A stretch of DNA of 64,000 nt, taken from the NCBI GenBank assembly GCA_945906815.1, contig CAMDRT010000017.1, positions 1-64,000 on the forward strand, in the 5' to 3' direction. Shown piece by piece: positions 25,639 through 34,602 of the stretch. The stretch's first letter is position 1. Every line of letters begins with the position of its first letter. The notes beneath the pieces were generated by a model. It worked only from the letters and a program-made list of their open reading frames with translations, did no database searches and was not told the origin of the DNA. The translations under genes and the position numbers were made by a program. Origin of the DNA: Bordetella parapertussis (GTDB lineage Bacteria > Pseudomonadota > Gammaproteobacteria > Burkholderiales > SG8-41).

Positions 25639-26211
25639 GTGGCGCAACCCTTGTGTAAGCTCGTTTTAAGTTTTTTGATGGGCGTGGCGATGATCTCGCA
25701 CAGCGCGGATTTCAGGTATGAAAACACACCACAGAATCTGAAAGCGCTGTTCGAGCGTGTGCATCATGAGGTGCATGTCAAGAAAGATGCGAAACAAGCT
25801 GCGGCGCTTTTCGGCGCGCTGCTGCCGGACGAGGCGCGCGCGAAGAAAGCGCTCAAGGACAATATCGCGCCCGACACCCTGCAGCCGATTCTGAATATGC
25901 ACCAGAAGCTCAGCGGCAGCATCACGCCGCAGGGCGTGATCAAAGTGGCGCGCGCCACGCAGAAAGAAGTGCGGGTGCAGGGCGCGAACACCGAGGACAT
26001 CATTCGCTATCGCGAGGGGTCCGTCGCGTTCCAGGCGTTTCCCGACGGTGCCAAGCGTGTCGCCGCGGAGGCGCTACGGGCGGGCACGATTTTTTATGAA
26101 GTCGAGTATCTTGAGCCGGGCAAATCCGCAGGCATGAAATACCACTTGCTCTACTGGGATGGCAAGCAGTGGTCGATGCTGGGTCCGGTGTGGCGGGTGT
26201 TGAAGCAGTAG
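25639..26211 (+). CDS. Uncharacterised secreted protein
   Basis: 190 residues from a GTG start with GAGGGTG upstream. The N-terminus is a signal peptide (LCKLVLSFLMGVAMISHSA). The mature part contains no motif I recognise; it has a helical middle (KDAKQAAALFGALLPDEARA) and a C-terminal beta-rich segment ending YHLLYWDGKQWSMLGPVWRV, which suggests a small NTF2- or lipocalin-like domain, unverified. It is divergent from the Bug gene (about 100 bp between starts) and is followed by the cupin pair after 194 bp. Confidence 0.65.
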   Translation: MAQPLCKLVLSFLMGVAMISHSADFRYENTPQNLKALFERVHHEVHVKKDAKQAAALFGALLPDEARAKKALKDNIAPDTLQPILNMHQKLSGSITPQGVIKVARATQKEVRVQGANTEDIIRYREGSVAFQAFPDGAKRVAAEALRAGTIFYEVEYLEPGKSAGMKYHLLYWDGKQWSMLGPVWRVLKQ

Positions 26212-26405
26212 GCGCTAGATTTCAAGTTGTATGGAAAGAGTGCGTTTGTTAGCATCGCACGCAAACGCAGGATGCGATAGCCGCACGCTGGCGAAACAGC
26301 GAGAGCGTAGCGGCGGAAGGGCGCGCCTGACCCACCCTACAAAAATGCGTGTTCATCTGTGGCAAAAGATTTTTGATTTTACCGACTCAACGGAGATATC
26401 CAAGC

Positions 26406-26984
26406 ATGGCTGAAGGCGTCAAACCGATCCGGCGCGTGGTGACCGGTAACGATGCGCAGGGGCGTTCGAAGGTGTTGTTCGACAGCGCCGCACCCAACGT
26501 CAATGCCAACGCCTTCAAAAAGGGCACGGGCATGACAGATATCTGGGTGTTTCACGAATGCCCGGCAATTATTTCCGGTGAAAAAGACTACGGCAATCTG
26601 CCATTTCACTTTGAGCCGCCAGCCCAGGGCGGGCAACTGCGTATCGTGCAGTCGGATGCCAAGCCTGCGGATTACGCTGCTGCGAACGATACGTTTATCA
26701 CGCCGGCGCATGCACCGAAAAAAACACCCGGCGGCACCTGGGAGCGCGGCAATCAAAATCTCTACACCACGCGCACGCATAAATCCGAAACCATCGATTA
26801 CGGTATTGTCCTCAATGGCGAACGCACCCTGATCCTTGACGACGGTGAGTACCACCTGAAGGCCGGTGACTGCGTGATTCAGTTGGCGAGCTGGCATGCG
26901 TGGCGCAATGTTGACGCGGGTTTGATGGCGTTTGTGTTCGTTGCTGCATCTTTCGCAAATGCGTCTGAGGAAGGGAAACCATAG
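26406..26984 (+). CDS. Cupin-domain protein
   Basis: 192 residues from the ATG at 26406, preceded by GGAGATAT. The C-terminal half is a single cupin barrel: ETIDYGIVLNGERTLILDDG then YHLKAGDCVIQLASWHAWRN. The usual metal-binding His pair of motif 1 is replaced (DYGIVLNGE lacks HxH), so it may bind metal poorly or not at all. It lies two bases before a second cupin of similar layout, so the pair is cotranscribed and probably arose by duplication. The substrate is unknown. Confidence 0.85.
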   Translation: MAEGVKPIRRVVTGNDAQGRSKVLFDSAAPNVNANAFKKGTGMTDIWVFHECPAIISGEKDYGNLPFHFEPPAQGGQLRIVQSDAKPADYAAANDTFITPAHAPKKTPGGTWERGNQNLYTTRTHKSETIDYGIVLNGERTLILDDGEYHLKAGDCVIQLASWHAWRNVDAGLMAFVFVAASFANASEEGKP

Positions 26985-26986
26985 CC

Positions 26987-27532
26987 ATGGCCAACGACAT
27001 CAAATCGCTGCGCCGCATCGTCGTTCGCGACCATAGTGACGGCGGAAAATCACGCGCGCTGTGCGATGCACCATCGCCCGACGTGCGTCTTGATCCGGCG
27101 CGCCCTGGATTCGCGGCGACGCGCATGTGGGTGACCGACGCCACGCCCGCGCGCATCCACAACGAAACGCTCAACCTGCCGCACACCCTGGAGCCGCCCA
27201 AGGCGGGATCGCTGTGCCGCTACCTGCAAATACCACCGGACGCCGCGTGGCAAGGCAAGGTGGGATTGCAACAAGTGCAGGCGTACTTTGCAGCAATGGG
27301 ATCCCCCGCTGCAAGCACGTATTCGGGTAGCGCGCCACATCCCTATATGCAGAAAACGCGCAGCCTGGATTTCGCGCTGATTATCGCAGGCGAAGTGACG
27401 CTGGTGCTTGATCTTGAAGAAGTGCATCTTGCAGCCGGTGACACTGTGGTGCTGCGAGGCGCCAATCATGCGTGGAGCAATCGTTCGGATAAACCGTGCA
27501 TCATAGCGATGTCGATGCACGATGCGGCGTAG
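26987..27532 (+). CDS. Cupin-domain protein, tandem paralogue
   Basis: 181 residues; starts MANDIKSLRRIVVRDHSDGG, paralleling the MAEGVKPIRRVVTGNDAQGR of the upstream gene. Cupin barrel in the C-terminal half: SLDFALIIAGEVTLVLDLEE then VHLAAGDTVVLRGANHAWSN. Like its partner it lacks the HxH of motif 1 and keeps a single His in motif 2. Such proteins can form dimers or heterodimers; a joint role is inferred only from adjacency. It is convergent with the vapC at 27575, 42 bases away. Confidence 0.85.
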   Translation: MANDIKSLRRIVVRDHSDGGKSRALCDAPSPDVRLDPARPGFAATRMWVTDATPARIHNETLNLPHTLEPPKAGSLCRYLQIPPDAAWQGKVGLQQVQAYFAAMGSPAASTYSGSAPHPYMQKTRSLDFALIIAGEVTLVLDLEEVHLAAGDTVVLRGANHAWSNRSDKPCIIAMSMHDAA

Positions 27533-27574
27533 CAGATTTCGGCTGCGCGGAAATGACCTGTTGCGCGCAATCCA

Positions 27575-28015
27575 TCATGAATGCAACACCGTCACATGCT
27601 TGTTGCGTTCGTGCGTGTTCGCCAGCAGATGCTCGACACCCGCGTCGAACGTAATCAGCTTCATGCCGTTGCGGATGGCGGCGGTCAGCAGCCATGCATC
27701 GGTGATTTGCCGATGTCCGAGGATGCCGCCTGTGCAGGCAGCCCAAACATCGGCAAAGCCGAAATCCAGTGCCACCAGGCGGTGTTTGGGGTGAGCGGTA
27801 TTACGTAATAACAGTTCCGCCACTTCGCCGATGGCAATTGAGCGGCCTGAAAACGCCGGTTGGGAGACGATTCGAACGAAAGCGGACTGCGTGAACGCCG
27901 TGCTTGCCCATCCGGCGCGGGCATGTTGGCTGAACCATTTGAGCATGCGCGGGTGGTGCTCGTGCGTGGGCCAGCCCAGTGCGATCAAGGCGTTGGCGTC
28001 AAGCAGATGGCTCAC
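27575..28015 (-). CDS. VapC-family PIN-domain toxin
   Basis: 146-residue PIN ribonuclease. Acidic residues of the active site: D6 in HLLDANALIALGW, E85-region acidic residue in the middle, and the C-terminal pair in QITDAWLLTAAIRNGMKLITFDAG. The family cleaves RNA and is held in check by the upstream antitoxin. The start ATG overlaps the antitoxin stop by four bases. It is of the longer TA-system VapC type with the HRQITDAW motif. Confidence 0.88.
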   Translation of the reverse strand: MSHLLDANALIALGWPTHEHHPRMLKWFSQHARAGWASTAFTQSAFVRIVSQPAFSGRSIAIGEVAELLLRNTAHPKHRLVALDFGFADVWAACTGGILGHRQITDAWLLTAAIRNGMKLITFDAGVEHLLANTHERNKHVTVLHS

Positions 28016-28239
28016 GCAGACTCGTCCAGCATCTGCTGCACTTGCCGTGCCGTTACGCGCGGGGTGTTCGGGGGCAGGTCAAATATCCACACGCCACTCA
28101 CTTGTTTGATCGGCAGCTTCTGCGCACTACCCCGGAGTATCAGTTCCGACACGGCCTGCCCCAACTTAAGTGCTCGCGCCTGAGCGTAGGCCTTAGCCGC
28201 AGCAAACGCATCGTCCTCAATGCTGATGGTGGTTCGCAT
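28012..28239 (-). CDS. VapB-type ribbon-helix-helix antitoxin
   Basis: 75 residues from ATG 28239: MRTTISIEDDAFAAAKAYAQ is a ribbon-helix-helix DNA-binding N-terminus, and the C-terminal region (SGVWIFDLPPNTPRVTARQV) is the toxin-binding tail. It overlaps vapC by four bases, so the pair is coupled. The promoter region 28240-28354 contains TGATGCAGTTTATACAAAAG-type AT-rich sequence with repeated GATGC/GTGCATC elements that could be the operator. Confidence 0.82.
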   Translation of the reverse strand: MRTTISIEDDAFAAAKAYAQARALKLGQAVSELILRGSAQKLPIKQVSGVWIFDLPPNTPRVTARQVQQMLDESA

Positions 28240-28354
28240 AATTGATGCCGTTTTGTTTAAGTGATGCAGTTTATACAAAAGTGCATCAACCGTCAAAGCA
28301 GAGCAGGAGCATGCTCGTGGCTGACTTCGGGCGGGAGCCCTTCTGCGTTCCGAC

Positions 28355-29590
28355 CTATACCGGCTTGCGAAACAGCACAATACGGTTGGTATTGGTGCCC
28401 ATGCTATTGTTCGAGACGCCCCAGATGTTCGCGGTCTTGGTAAATTTCTGGGCGTTGATCGCCACCGCCATGCAGGCGAAGCCCGCCGAGATGCCGATGG
28501 GCGCAACCACTTCTTCGAGTTTTATTTTTCCGCCACGCACTTCGCCCACTTCGAATGCCACCCAGCCATTGGGCACAGTAATGCGGTAGAGCTCGCGAAA
28601 CACGTCCAGCATCGCGGTTGACCAGTGCGACACGGTGCTGCACATAGTGATGCGCGAGGCGACCTCAGCCGCGTCGTGCGCGTTGAACCAGCAGCGCAGC
28701 CAATTGTCCCGCGCATACTGGACCACATCCAGGAAAGGCGGTGAGGTGACGGTGAGGTTCACTACTGCGGTGGGGATACCCAGCGTGCTGGCGGCGCTGT
28801 CGTCCATGAAGGTGGCGGTTTCGGCGGCGCTGCGCAGGCGTTCGCGATCCTGTGTGGTCAGCTTGTTTTGCAACTGCTGTGATTTCTTCAATATCAATTG
28901 GCGGATATCACGGTAATCGGGTTTTTGTTTCAGGCGCAGATTGATGCGAACCTGGTTTTCGGCGGTCGTCGCCTGATTGGGCGGCAGCGTGTATACCGAG
29001 AAAAATCCCGGCGAATGGCCGGTCAGCCGATTGGTGGCGACCATGCGTATCCAGCGGTCGATGGCGTCCTCGGTATAGTCCTCGCGCCGGTAGATCAGGT
29101 AGCGGCGCAGCGCCAGCAGTTCACGCTCGGTGTCACGGTGATAGAACATCGACAGGTCGATTTCCTTGCGCTCGCGTGCGCCCAGCCGCAGCTGGTTTAA
29201 ACGCGCCGCAATGTCGTCCAGAGCGGGAAGTTCCAGCCGTGGCTGCGTGAGTATCGACGACAGCGGATTGACATCGTTGGCGATAATGCGGCGCCCGTGC
29301 AGGGCCGCTTCGACGGCGGTAGTGCCGCGCCCGCTGAAAGGATCGTAAACAATGTCGCCTGGCTCGGTCAATCGCTCGATGAAGTACGCTGGCAGTTGCG
29401 GCTTGTAGCAGGCGCGGTAGGAGATTTCGTGGATCGAGCTGGCCTGCCGTTGCAGCGCGGTCCACATCTCGCTTTGGTAGACCGGTATATCCTGGGTGTA
29501 GACCTCGCGCGCGCGCGCGCGGCGCGACGCAATCGATGCCCCCTGTACCCGCAAACTGCCTGTGGCCAGCGCTGAGTCGAAGCTGAGCAT
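28355..29590 (-). CDS. Orphan DNA methyltransferase, probable N4-cytosine/N6-adenine type
   Basis: 411 residues from the ATG at 29590, six bases after a strong GGGAGG. SAM-binding motif I DPFSGRGTT at residues 83-91 and catalytic motif IV TSPPF at 282-286, the Ser-Pro-Pro form common in N4-cytosine enzymes. Motif I precedes IV, separated by about 190 residues that would hold the target-recognition domain. No restriction endonuclease is adjacent, so it is either a solitary (regulatory) enzyme or the remainder of a system. Upstream are five GTAC tetramers within 101 bp. Confidence 0.88.
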   Translation of the reverse strand: MLSFDSALATGSLRVQGASIASRRARAREVYTQDIPVYQSEMWTALQRQASSIHEISYRACYKPQLPAYFIERLTEPGDIVYDPFSGRGTTAVEAALHGRRIIANDVNPLSSILTQPRLELPALDDIAARLNQLRLGARERKEIDLSMFYHRDTERELLALRRYLIYRREDYTEDAIDRWIRMVATNRLTGHSPGFFSVYTLPPNQATTAENQVRINLRLKQKPDYRDIRQLILKKSQQLQNKLTTQDRERLRSAAETATFMDDSAASTLGIPTAVVNLTVTSPPFLDVVQYARDNWLRCWFNAHDAAEVASRITMCSTVSHWSTAMLDVFRELYRITVPNGWVAFEVGEVRGGKIKLEEVVAPIGISAGFACMAVAINAQKFTKTANIWGVSNNSMGTNTNRIVLFRKPV

Positions 29591-29593
29591 TAC

Positions 29594-29694
29594 GTACCTC
29601 CCTAGCAAGATGCGAGGCATGGTACGTGGGTTTTAAAAAAAGTACAAGTACCTCAACGGGTTATATGGTTTTACTCAAGTGAGCCACAAGGTAC
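29594..29694. promoter_or_regulatory. Cluster of five GTAC palindromes in the methyltransferase upstream region
   Basis: GTAC occurs at 29594, 29622, 29642, 29648 and 29691, five times in 101 bp; at this base composition one would be expected about every 290 bp. The surrounding sequence is AT-rich and lies between the methyltransferase start (29590, minus) and the stress-protein gene (29818, plus). It may be an operator or a self-methylation site. The rest of 29591-29817 shows no gene. Confidence 0.4.
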
Positions 29695-29817
29695 TGGGTG
29701 CAACTACAAGTGTATGCGCAGTTTTTCGCCGCACCCTGCTGCAGGTCGCGAGACCTATGCTGCACGATGTTATGCTTGGCGGCGATTGCTCATCCTGCCC
29801 GCGAGAGAGGTGTCAAC

Positions 29818-30654
29818 ATGAAAACCATACTGCTCCCCTTCTATGACGACGACGTTTCGCAGCGTGCGTTCGAATTGTCGGCACGGATAGTGCACCCGCT
29901 GGACGGGTATCTCGAAGGGCTCTTTGTATTGCGCCGTCCGCCGATTGTCGACGGTGATCTACTCTCGGAGTCGCATTTTGCCCAGTTCGACGAGGAGTGC
30001 CGGCGCATGGCCGCGCGGGCGCGCACGCGTTTTGAGACCTGTGCCGCCGCGCAAGGTTTTGCCGTCGACACTGCCGGTGCTGCCGGGGGCGCGGCGGCCG
30101 GCTGGCGGGAAATGGATGGCGAGGAGGGACAGGTCGTCGGTAGTCAAGGGCGGCTGTTTGATCTCATTGTCGTGGGGCGCGATTTCGGGCGCTCCTGGCT
30201 GGACTGGCGCGTGATGGTCGAGTCGGCGCTGTTCGAGAGCGGCCGGCCGGTGCTACTTGCACCTGAAAACCCCGGCACGAGCTGCGGCGAGCATCTGATC
30301 ATCGCGTGGAATGCGAGCCCCGAAACCGCCCGCACAGTCGCCTTCGCGATGCCGCTGCTGGCGCGTGCGCGTAGCGTGACCGTACTCTCTGTAGAGGGCT
30401 GGGGCGTTCCTGGCCCAACGGGCGAAGAATTTGCGGTTTACCTCGGGCGCGCCGGCGTGCGCGCCACCGCACGCACTGTGGATCCCAAGGGCGGCTCTGC
30501 GGGCGTTGCGATTCTCGACGAGTGCTCCCGCAGCGGCGCCGATCTCCTGATTAAGGGCGCATACACGCAAAGCCGGCTGCGGCAGTTGATCTTCGGCGGC
30601 GCCACCCGACACATCCTCGCGCACGCGCAAATCCCTGTCCTGTTGGCACACTGA
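29818..30654 (+). CDS. Universal stress protein, tandem UspA domains
   Basis: 278 residues from the ATG at 29818 (GAGAGAGG upstream). Two Usp domains: residues 1-145 (MKTILLPFYDDDVSQRAFEL to FDLIVVGRDFG) and 155-278 (EHLIIAWNASPETARTVAFA to GGATRHILAHAQIPVLLAH). The second keeps the ATP-binding G-2X-G-9X-G(S/T)-like end; the first is degenerate. Cytoplasmic; role in stress survival is by family. Followed by the convergent glcF, with 43 bases between stops. Confidence 0.9.
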   Translation: MKTILLPFYDDDVSQRAFELSARIVHPLDGYLEGLFVLRRPPIVDGDLLSESHFAQFDEECRRMAARARTRFETCAAAQGFAVDTAGAAGGAAAGWREMDGEEGQVVGSQGRLFDLIVVGRDFGRSWLDWRVMVESALFESGRPVLLAPENPGTSCGEHLIIAWNASPETARTVAFAMPLLARARSVTVLSVEGWGVPGPTGEEFAVYLGRAGVRATARTVDPKGGSAGVAILDECSRSGADLLIKGAYTQSRLRQLIFGGATRHILAHAQIPVLLAH

Positions 30655-30697
30655 GCCGCGTTCGAGTATCACCTCAGAAATTTCGTCTGATCGCGTC

Positions 30698-31939
30698 CTA
30701 ACTTCCGCAGATCAGGTCGTCCAGTGCTTCAACCCAGTGACGCACCGGCAAGGCGGTGGCGCATTGAAGGTGCGATTGGCAACCAATATTGGCGGTGAGT
30801 ATGGCTTGCGGTGCGTGTAGGGTGAGCGCCGAAATTTTATTCTCGCGCAACTGGTTGGAGAGTGCGGGTTGCAGCATGGAATAAGTGCCAGCCGAGCCAC
30901 AGCACAGATGCGCGTCGGCGACCGGTGTGAGATCGAAACCCAATGCTGTCAGCAGCGCTTCGACGGCGCCTTTCTTTTTCAGTCCGTGTTGCAGCGTGCA
31001 GGGCGCGTGAAATGCGATGCGTTTGGCGACGTGTGAGGGGTGAGGGGTGAGGTGCGACTGCAGCGTGGCTTGCTCGGCAATGATCACATCGCTGATGTCG
31101 CATGCCAGTTCAGACACGCGTTTGGCTTTCTCGGCATAGGCCGTGTCCCGTGCCAGCGCATGCGCGTAATCCTTGATCATCACGCCGCAGCCGCTGGCGG
31201 TGATGACGATCGCTTCCGTGCCGCTTTCTATGTGCGGCCACCAGGCGTCGATGTTGCGGCGCATGTAGTCCAGTGCTTCGTCCTGCGCGTCGAGATGAAA
31301 TGACACCGCGCCACAGCAGCCGGCTTGCGGTGCGCGCAGCAGCGTGATGCCGAGGCGGTCGAGCACACGCGCGGCCGCTGCGTTAGTGGCGGGTGAGAGA
31401 CTCGGCTGCGCGCAGCCTTCGAGCACCAGCATTTTGCGCGCATGATTGCTGTGCGGCCACGGCTTTGCAGAAGCGGCGCTCGCAGGTATTTTCTGTTTTA
31501 AAGCGGTGGGCAGCAACGGGCGCGCGAGTTGTCCGAGTTTGAGCAGCGCTCCGAAGAGCGATGGTTTCGGTATCACTGTACGCAGCGCCGCGCGTTGCAA
31601 CGATGCGTAGCCGCCGCGCCCGACCTGTTTTTCCACCACACCGCGCCCGATATCCAGCAGCCGGCTGTAGTGCACACCCGAGGGGCAGGTGGTTTCGCAC
31701 GCGCGGCAGGTCAGACAACGGTCGAGGTGCAGTTGCGTTTTCGCGGTGGCTGCCGCGCCTTCGAGCACTTGCTTGATCAGGTAGATGCGCCCGCGCGGGC
31801 CGTCCAGTTCATCGCCGAGCAATTGGTAGGTCGGGCAGGTCGCGGCGCAGAATCCGCAATGCACGCACTTGCGCAATATGCTTTCTGCCTCCTGGCCTTC
31901 GGGCGTGTCTTGGATGAATGCTGCCAGTCTTGTTTCCAT
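30698..31939 (-). CDS. glcF: Glycolate oxidase iron-sulfur subunit GlcF
   Basis: 413 residues. Two [4Fe-4S] motifs near the N-terminus, CVHCGFCAATCPTY (about 26-39) and CLTCRACETTCPSG (about 76-89), followed by two CCG domains including the CCGAVSFHLD and CCGSAGTYSMLQ stretches. It passes electrons from the GlcD/GlcE flavin centre to the quinone pool; glycolate is oxidised to glyoxylate. Last gene of glcDEF; 25 bases separate it from glcE. No glcC, glcG or malate synthase is next to it. Confidence 0.95.
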   Translation of the reverse strand: METRLAAFIQDTPEGQEAESILRKCVHCGFCAATCPTYQLLGDELDGPRGRIYLIKQVLEGAAATAKTQLHLDRCLTCRACETTCPSGVHYSRLLDIGRGVVEKQVGRGGYASLQRAALRTVIPKPSLFGALLKLGQLARPLLPTALKQKIPASAASAKPWPHSNHARKMLVLEGCAQPSLSPATNAAAARVLDRLGITLLRAPQAGCCGAVSFHLDAQDEALDYMRRNIDAWWPHIESGTEAIVITASGCGVMIKDYAHALARDTAYAEKAKRVSELACDISDVIIAEQATLQSHLTPHPSHVAKRIAFHAPCTLQHGLKKKGAVEALLTALGFDLTPVADAHLCCGSAGTYSMLQPALSNQLRENKISALTLHAPQAILTANIGCQSHLQCATALPVRHWVEALDDLICGS

Positions 31940-31964
31940 GTAAGCGTATGGTTTTATTATGTTT

Positions 31965-33029
31965 TTACATGCCGCTATAGAGGCGACCCGGATTCAGTAT
32001 GCCAGCGGGGTCCAAGGTCTGCTTCAGTTTGCGATGGATCGTGGCTAACGCGGGTGACAGCGGATGAAACACGCCGTCAGCACTTTTGCCGCCGCGAAAC
32101 AGTGTGGCGTGGCCGCCTGCCTGCGCTGCTGCGCTACGCACCTCGTCGGCGCTGGCCTCGGTGTGTAACCAGCGCAACGCGCCGCTCCATTCGATCAGGA
32201 GTGTGCCGGACAGCGCGAGTGCAGGCGCGGTGGATTTAACCGATAGCCGCCACAGCGTTGCATCGCGTCTAAAAAACGCATCGCTGTGATCGCGTATGCC
32301 GTTCCAAAATTGGGCGGCTGGTGCCGGATCAACCACTACGCCGCCGAGTTTTTTGTGCGCTGCTTGCACTGCGCTGGCAGCACCCGCAAGCCGGATGGCG
32401 AGATCACCGCCGTTCCACGCCGTCGCGGAAATCGGCAAGGGCTGTCCCGCCCATGCGTTCATCAGGCGGATTGCATCGGCTTCGCCATGCTGCTGCCGCA
32501 ATGTCATTTCCGCTGCAGGCAGCGGCAGGGTTTTCAGCGAAACTTCAAGAATGACGCCCAGCGTACCCATAGCGCCTGCCATCAGCCGCGACACATCGTA
32601 ACCCGCGACGTTTTTAATCACCTGTCCGCCAAAGCGCAGGTCGGCACCGTTGCCGTCCAGTATGCGCACACCCAGCACCAGATCGCGTACTGCGCCAGCG
32701 TAGGCGCGGCGCGGGCCTGACAGTCCAGCAGCTATGCATCCGCCCAGGGTTGTGCCCGTGCCAAAATGTGGCGGCTCGAAGGCCAGCATCTGGCCGCTAG
32801 CGTGCAGTGCGGCTTCGATGTCCGCGAGCGGTGTGCCGGCGCGCGCGGTGATCACCAGCTCGGTCGGTTCGTAATCGACGATGCCGCAATAGGCGCGTGG
32901 CGAAAATGTTTCGCCGGTAGTGGCGTTGCCGTAGAAATCCTTGCTGCCGCCGCCGACGATGCGCAGTGGCGTTTTGTTGGCGGAGGCATGGCGCAGGGTT
33001 TCTGCGAGCTGCCTGACGATGGCGTCCAT
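31965..33029 (-). CDS. glcE: Glycolate oxidase FAD-binding subunit GlcE
   Basis: 354 residues from ATG 33029; the open frame extends 19 codons upstream into glcD, but MDAIVRQLAETLRHASANKT is the family start. A PCMH-type FAD domain is shown by LRIVGGGSKDFYGNAT and by FGTGTTLGGCIAAGLSGPRR, typical of GlcE, which lacks the C-terminal cap of GlcD. It lies 10 bases after the glcD stop and 25 bases before glcF, so the three form an operon. Confidence 0.95.
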   Translation of the reverse strand: MDAIVRQLAETLRHASANKTPLRIVGGGSKDFYGNATTGETFSPRAYCGIVDYEPTELVITARAGTPLADIEAALHASGQMLAFEPPHFGTGTTLGGCIAAGLSGPRRAYAGAVRDLVLGVRILDGNGADLRFGGQVIKNVAGYDVSRLMAGAMGTLGVILEVSLKTLPLPAAEMTLRQQHGEADAIRLMNAWAGQPLPISATAWNGGDLAIRLAGAASAVQAAHKKLGGVVVDPAPAAQFWNGIRDHSDAFFRRDATLWRLSVKSTAPALALSGTLLIEWSGALRWLHTEASADEVRSAAAQAGGHATLFRGGKSADGVFHPLSPALATIHRKLKQTLDPAGILNPGRLYSGM

Positions 33030-33039
33030 TAGCGAAAAG

Positions 33040-34530
33040 CTAAAACCGTGAAAGCTCGGGAAACTTGACCTGCCCTGCATGCACATGCATGCGCCCCATT
33101 TCCGCGCAGCGATGCAGGGTGGGCACAGCCTTGCCGGGGTTGAGTAATCCGCTGTCGTCGAATGCGCGCTTCAGCGCATGAAACATCGCCAGTTCCGGCG
33201 CGCGGAATTGATCGCACATGGCGTCTATTTTTTCCACGCCCACGCCGTGTTCGCCGGTGATGGTACCGCCGACTTCGATGGATAACTTGAGTATCTTCGC
33301 GCCGAATTCTTCGGTGCGCGCGAGTTCGCCGGGCTGGTTGGCATCATACAAAATCAGCGGATGCAGATTGCCGTCGCCAGCATGAAACACATTCATGCAG
33401 CGAAGATGGTATTCCTGCGACAACGCGGCGATGGCTTGTAACACGCGCGGCAACGCCCGCTTAGGTATGGTGCCGTCCATGCAGTAGTAATCGGGCGACA
33501 CGCGGCCCGCCGCCGGGAACGCTGCTTTGCGCCCGGCCCAGAAGCGCACGCGCTCGGCTTCGCTTTGCGACACCCGCACTTCAGTGGCACCGCTGTGCTG
33601 CAGCACAGCTTTCATATGCTCGATTTCGTCCGCGACTTCCGCCATCGCACCGTCGGACTCGCACAGTAGTATCGCCTCGGCATCCAGCGGATAGCCTGCG
33701 TTGACGAACGGCTCCACCGCGCCGGTGGTGATCTTGTCCATCATCTCCAGGCCCGCGGGGATGATGCCGGCAGCGATGATGTTCGCCACCGCCCGTGCGG
33801 CGTTGGTCACATCGTCGAACGCTGCCAGCACACATTGCGCGCGTTCAGGCTTGGGCAGGAGCTTAACCGTGACTTCGGTGATCACCGCCAGCAATCCTTC
33901 AGAGCCGGTCAGCAGCGCCAGCAGATCGTAACCGGGCGCATCCAGGCTGTCAGCGCCGATTTCGAGGAATTCGCCTTCGACGGTGTAAGCACGCAGCTTT
34001 AATACGTTGTGCACGGTGAGCCCGTACTTAAGGCAATGCATGCCGCCGGAATTTTCGGCGACATTGCCACCGATGGAACAGGCAATCTGGCTCGAGGGAT
34101 CCGGTGCGTAATACAGTCCGTAAGCAGCAGCGGTTTCGGAAATCGCCAGGTTGCGCACGCCGGGTTGCACGCGTGCGGTGCGTGCAGCCGGATCGATGTC
34201 GATAATGCGCATCAGCTTGGCCAGCGACAGCAACACGCCGTTGCCCAGTGGTAGCGCCCCGCCGGAGAGTCCTGTGCCCGCGCCGCGTGGCACCACTGGC
34301 ACTTGCATGCGATGGCAGGTTTGCAACACCCGCTGTACCTGTGTTTCGTTCTCTGGCAGCGCAACGATCATCGGTATTTGTCTGAACGCTGGCAGGCCGT
34401 CGCATTCGTAGGGCTTCACGTCTTCGCTGTTGAATAGTACCGCGGCTTCCGGCAAAAAGGCACGCAAGGCCTCGGCCACCAGGCGCTGACGCGCGAAATC
34501 AATGACAGTCTGCTGGGCGAGTGCGCTCAT
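33040..34530 (-). CDS. glcD: Glycolate oxidase catalytic FAD subunit GlcD
   Basis: 496 residues, the normal length. FAD-binding PCMH domain: PVVPRGAGTGLSGGALPLGN near residues 75-94 and SIGGNVAENSGGMHCLKYGL. The C-terminal FAD-oxidase domain holds the substrate residues, with MNVFHAGDGNLHPLILYD and ITGEHGVGVEKIDAMCDQF. It oxidises glycolate (and D-lactate) using the GlcE and GlcF partners. First gene of the minus-strand operon; divergent from the Bug-hyuBA operon with 72 bases between the starts. Confidence 0.96.
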   Translation of the reverse strand: MSALAQQTVIDFARQRLVAEALRAFLPEAAVLFNSEDVKPYECDGLPAFRQIPMIVALPENETQVQRVLQTCHRMQVPVVPRGAGTGLSGGALPLGNGVLLSLAKLMRIIDIDPAARTARVQPGVRNLAISETAAAYGLYYAPDPSSQIACSIGGNVAENSGGMHCLKYGLTVHNVLKLRAYTVEGEFLEIGADSLDAPGYDLLALLTGSEGLLAVITEVTVKLLPKPERAQCVLAAFDDVTNAARAVANIIAAGIIPAGLEMMDKITTGAVEPFVNAGYPLDAEAILLCESDGAMAEVADEIEHMKAVLQHSGATEVRVSQSEAERVRFWAGRKAAFPAAGRVSPDYYCMDGTIPKRALPRVLQAIAALSQEYHLRCMNVFHAGDGNLHPLILYDANQPGELARTEEFGAKILKLSIEVGGTITGEHGVGVEKIDAMCDQFRAPELAMFHALKRAFDDSGLLNPGKAVPTLHRCAEMGRMHVHAGQVKFPELSRF

Positions 34531-34602
34531 GCGCGAATTCTAGCGTATTGACTCCACGCGGTGCGCAAGTTAGCTTGCGTCTGAATAACCGGAGGCAGGA
34601 AG

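Noticed and set aside
33040-33086. Longer N-terminus for glcE reaching into glcD
   Set aside because: The added residues do not match the family and would need a start inside glcD; ATG 33029 gives the normal start.
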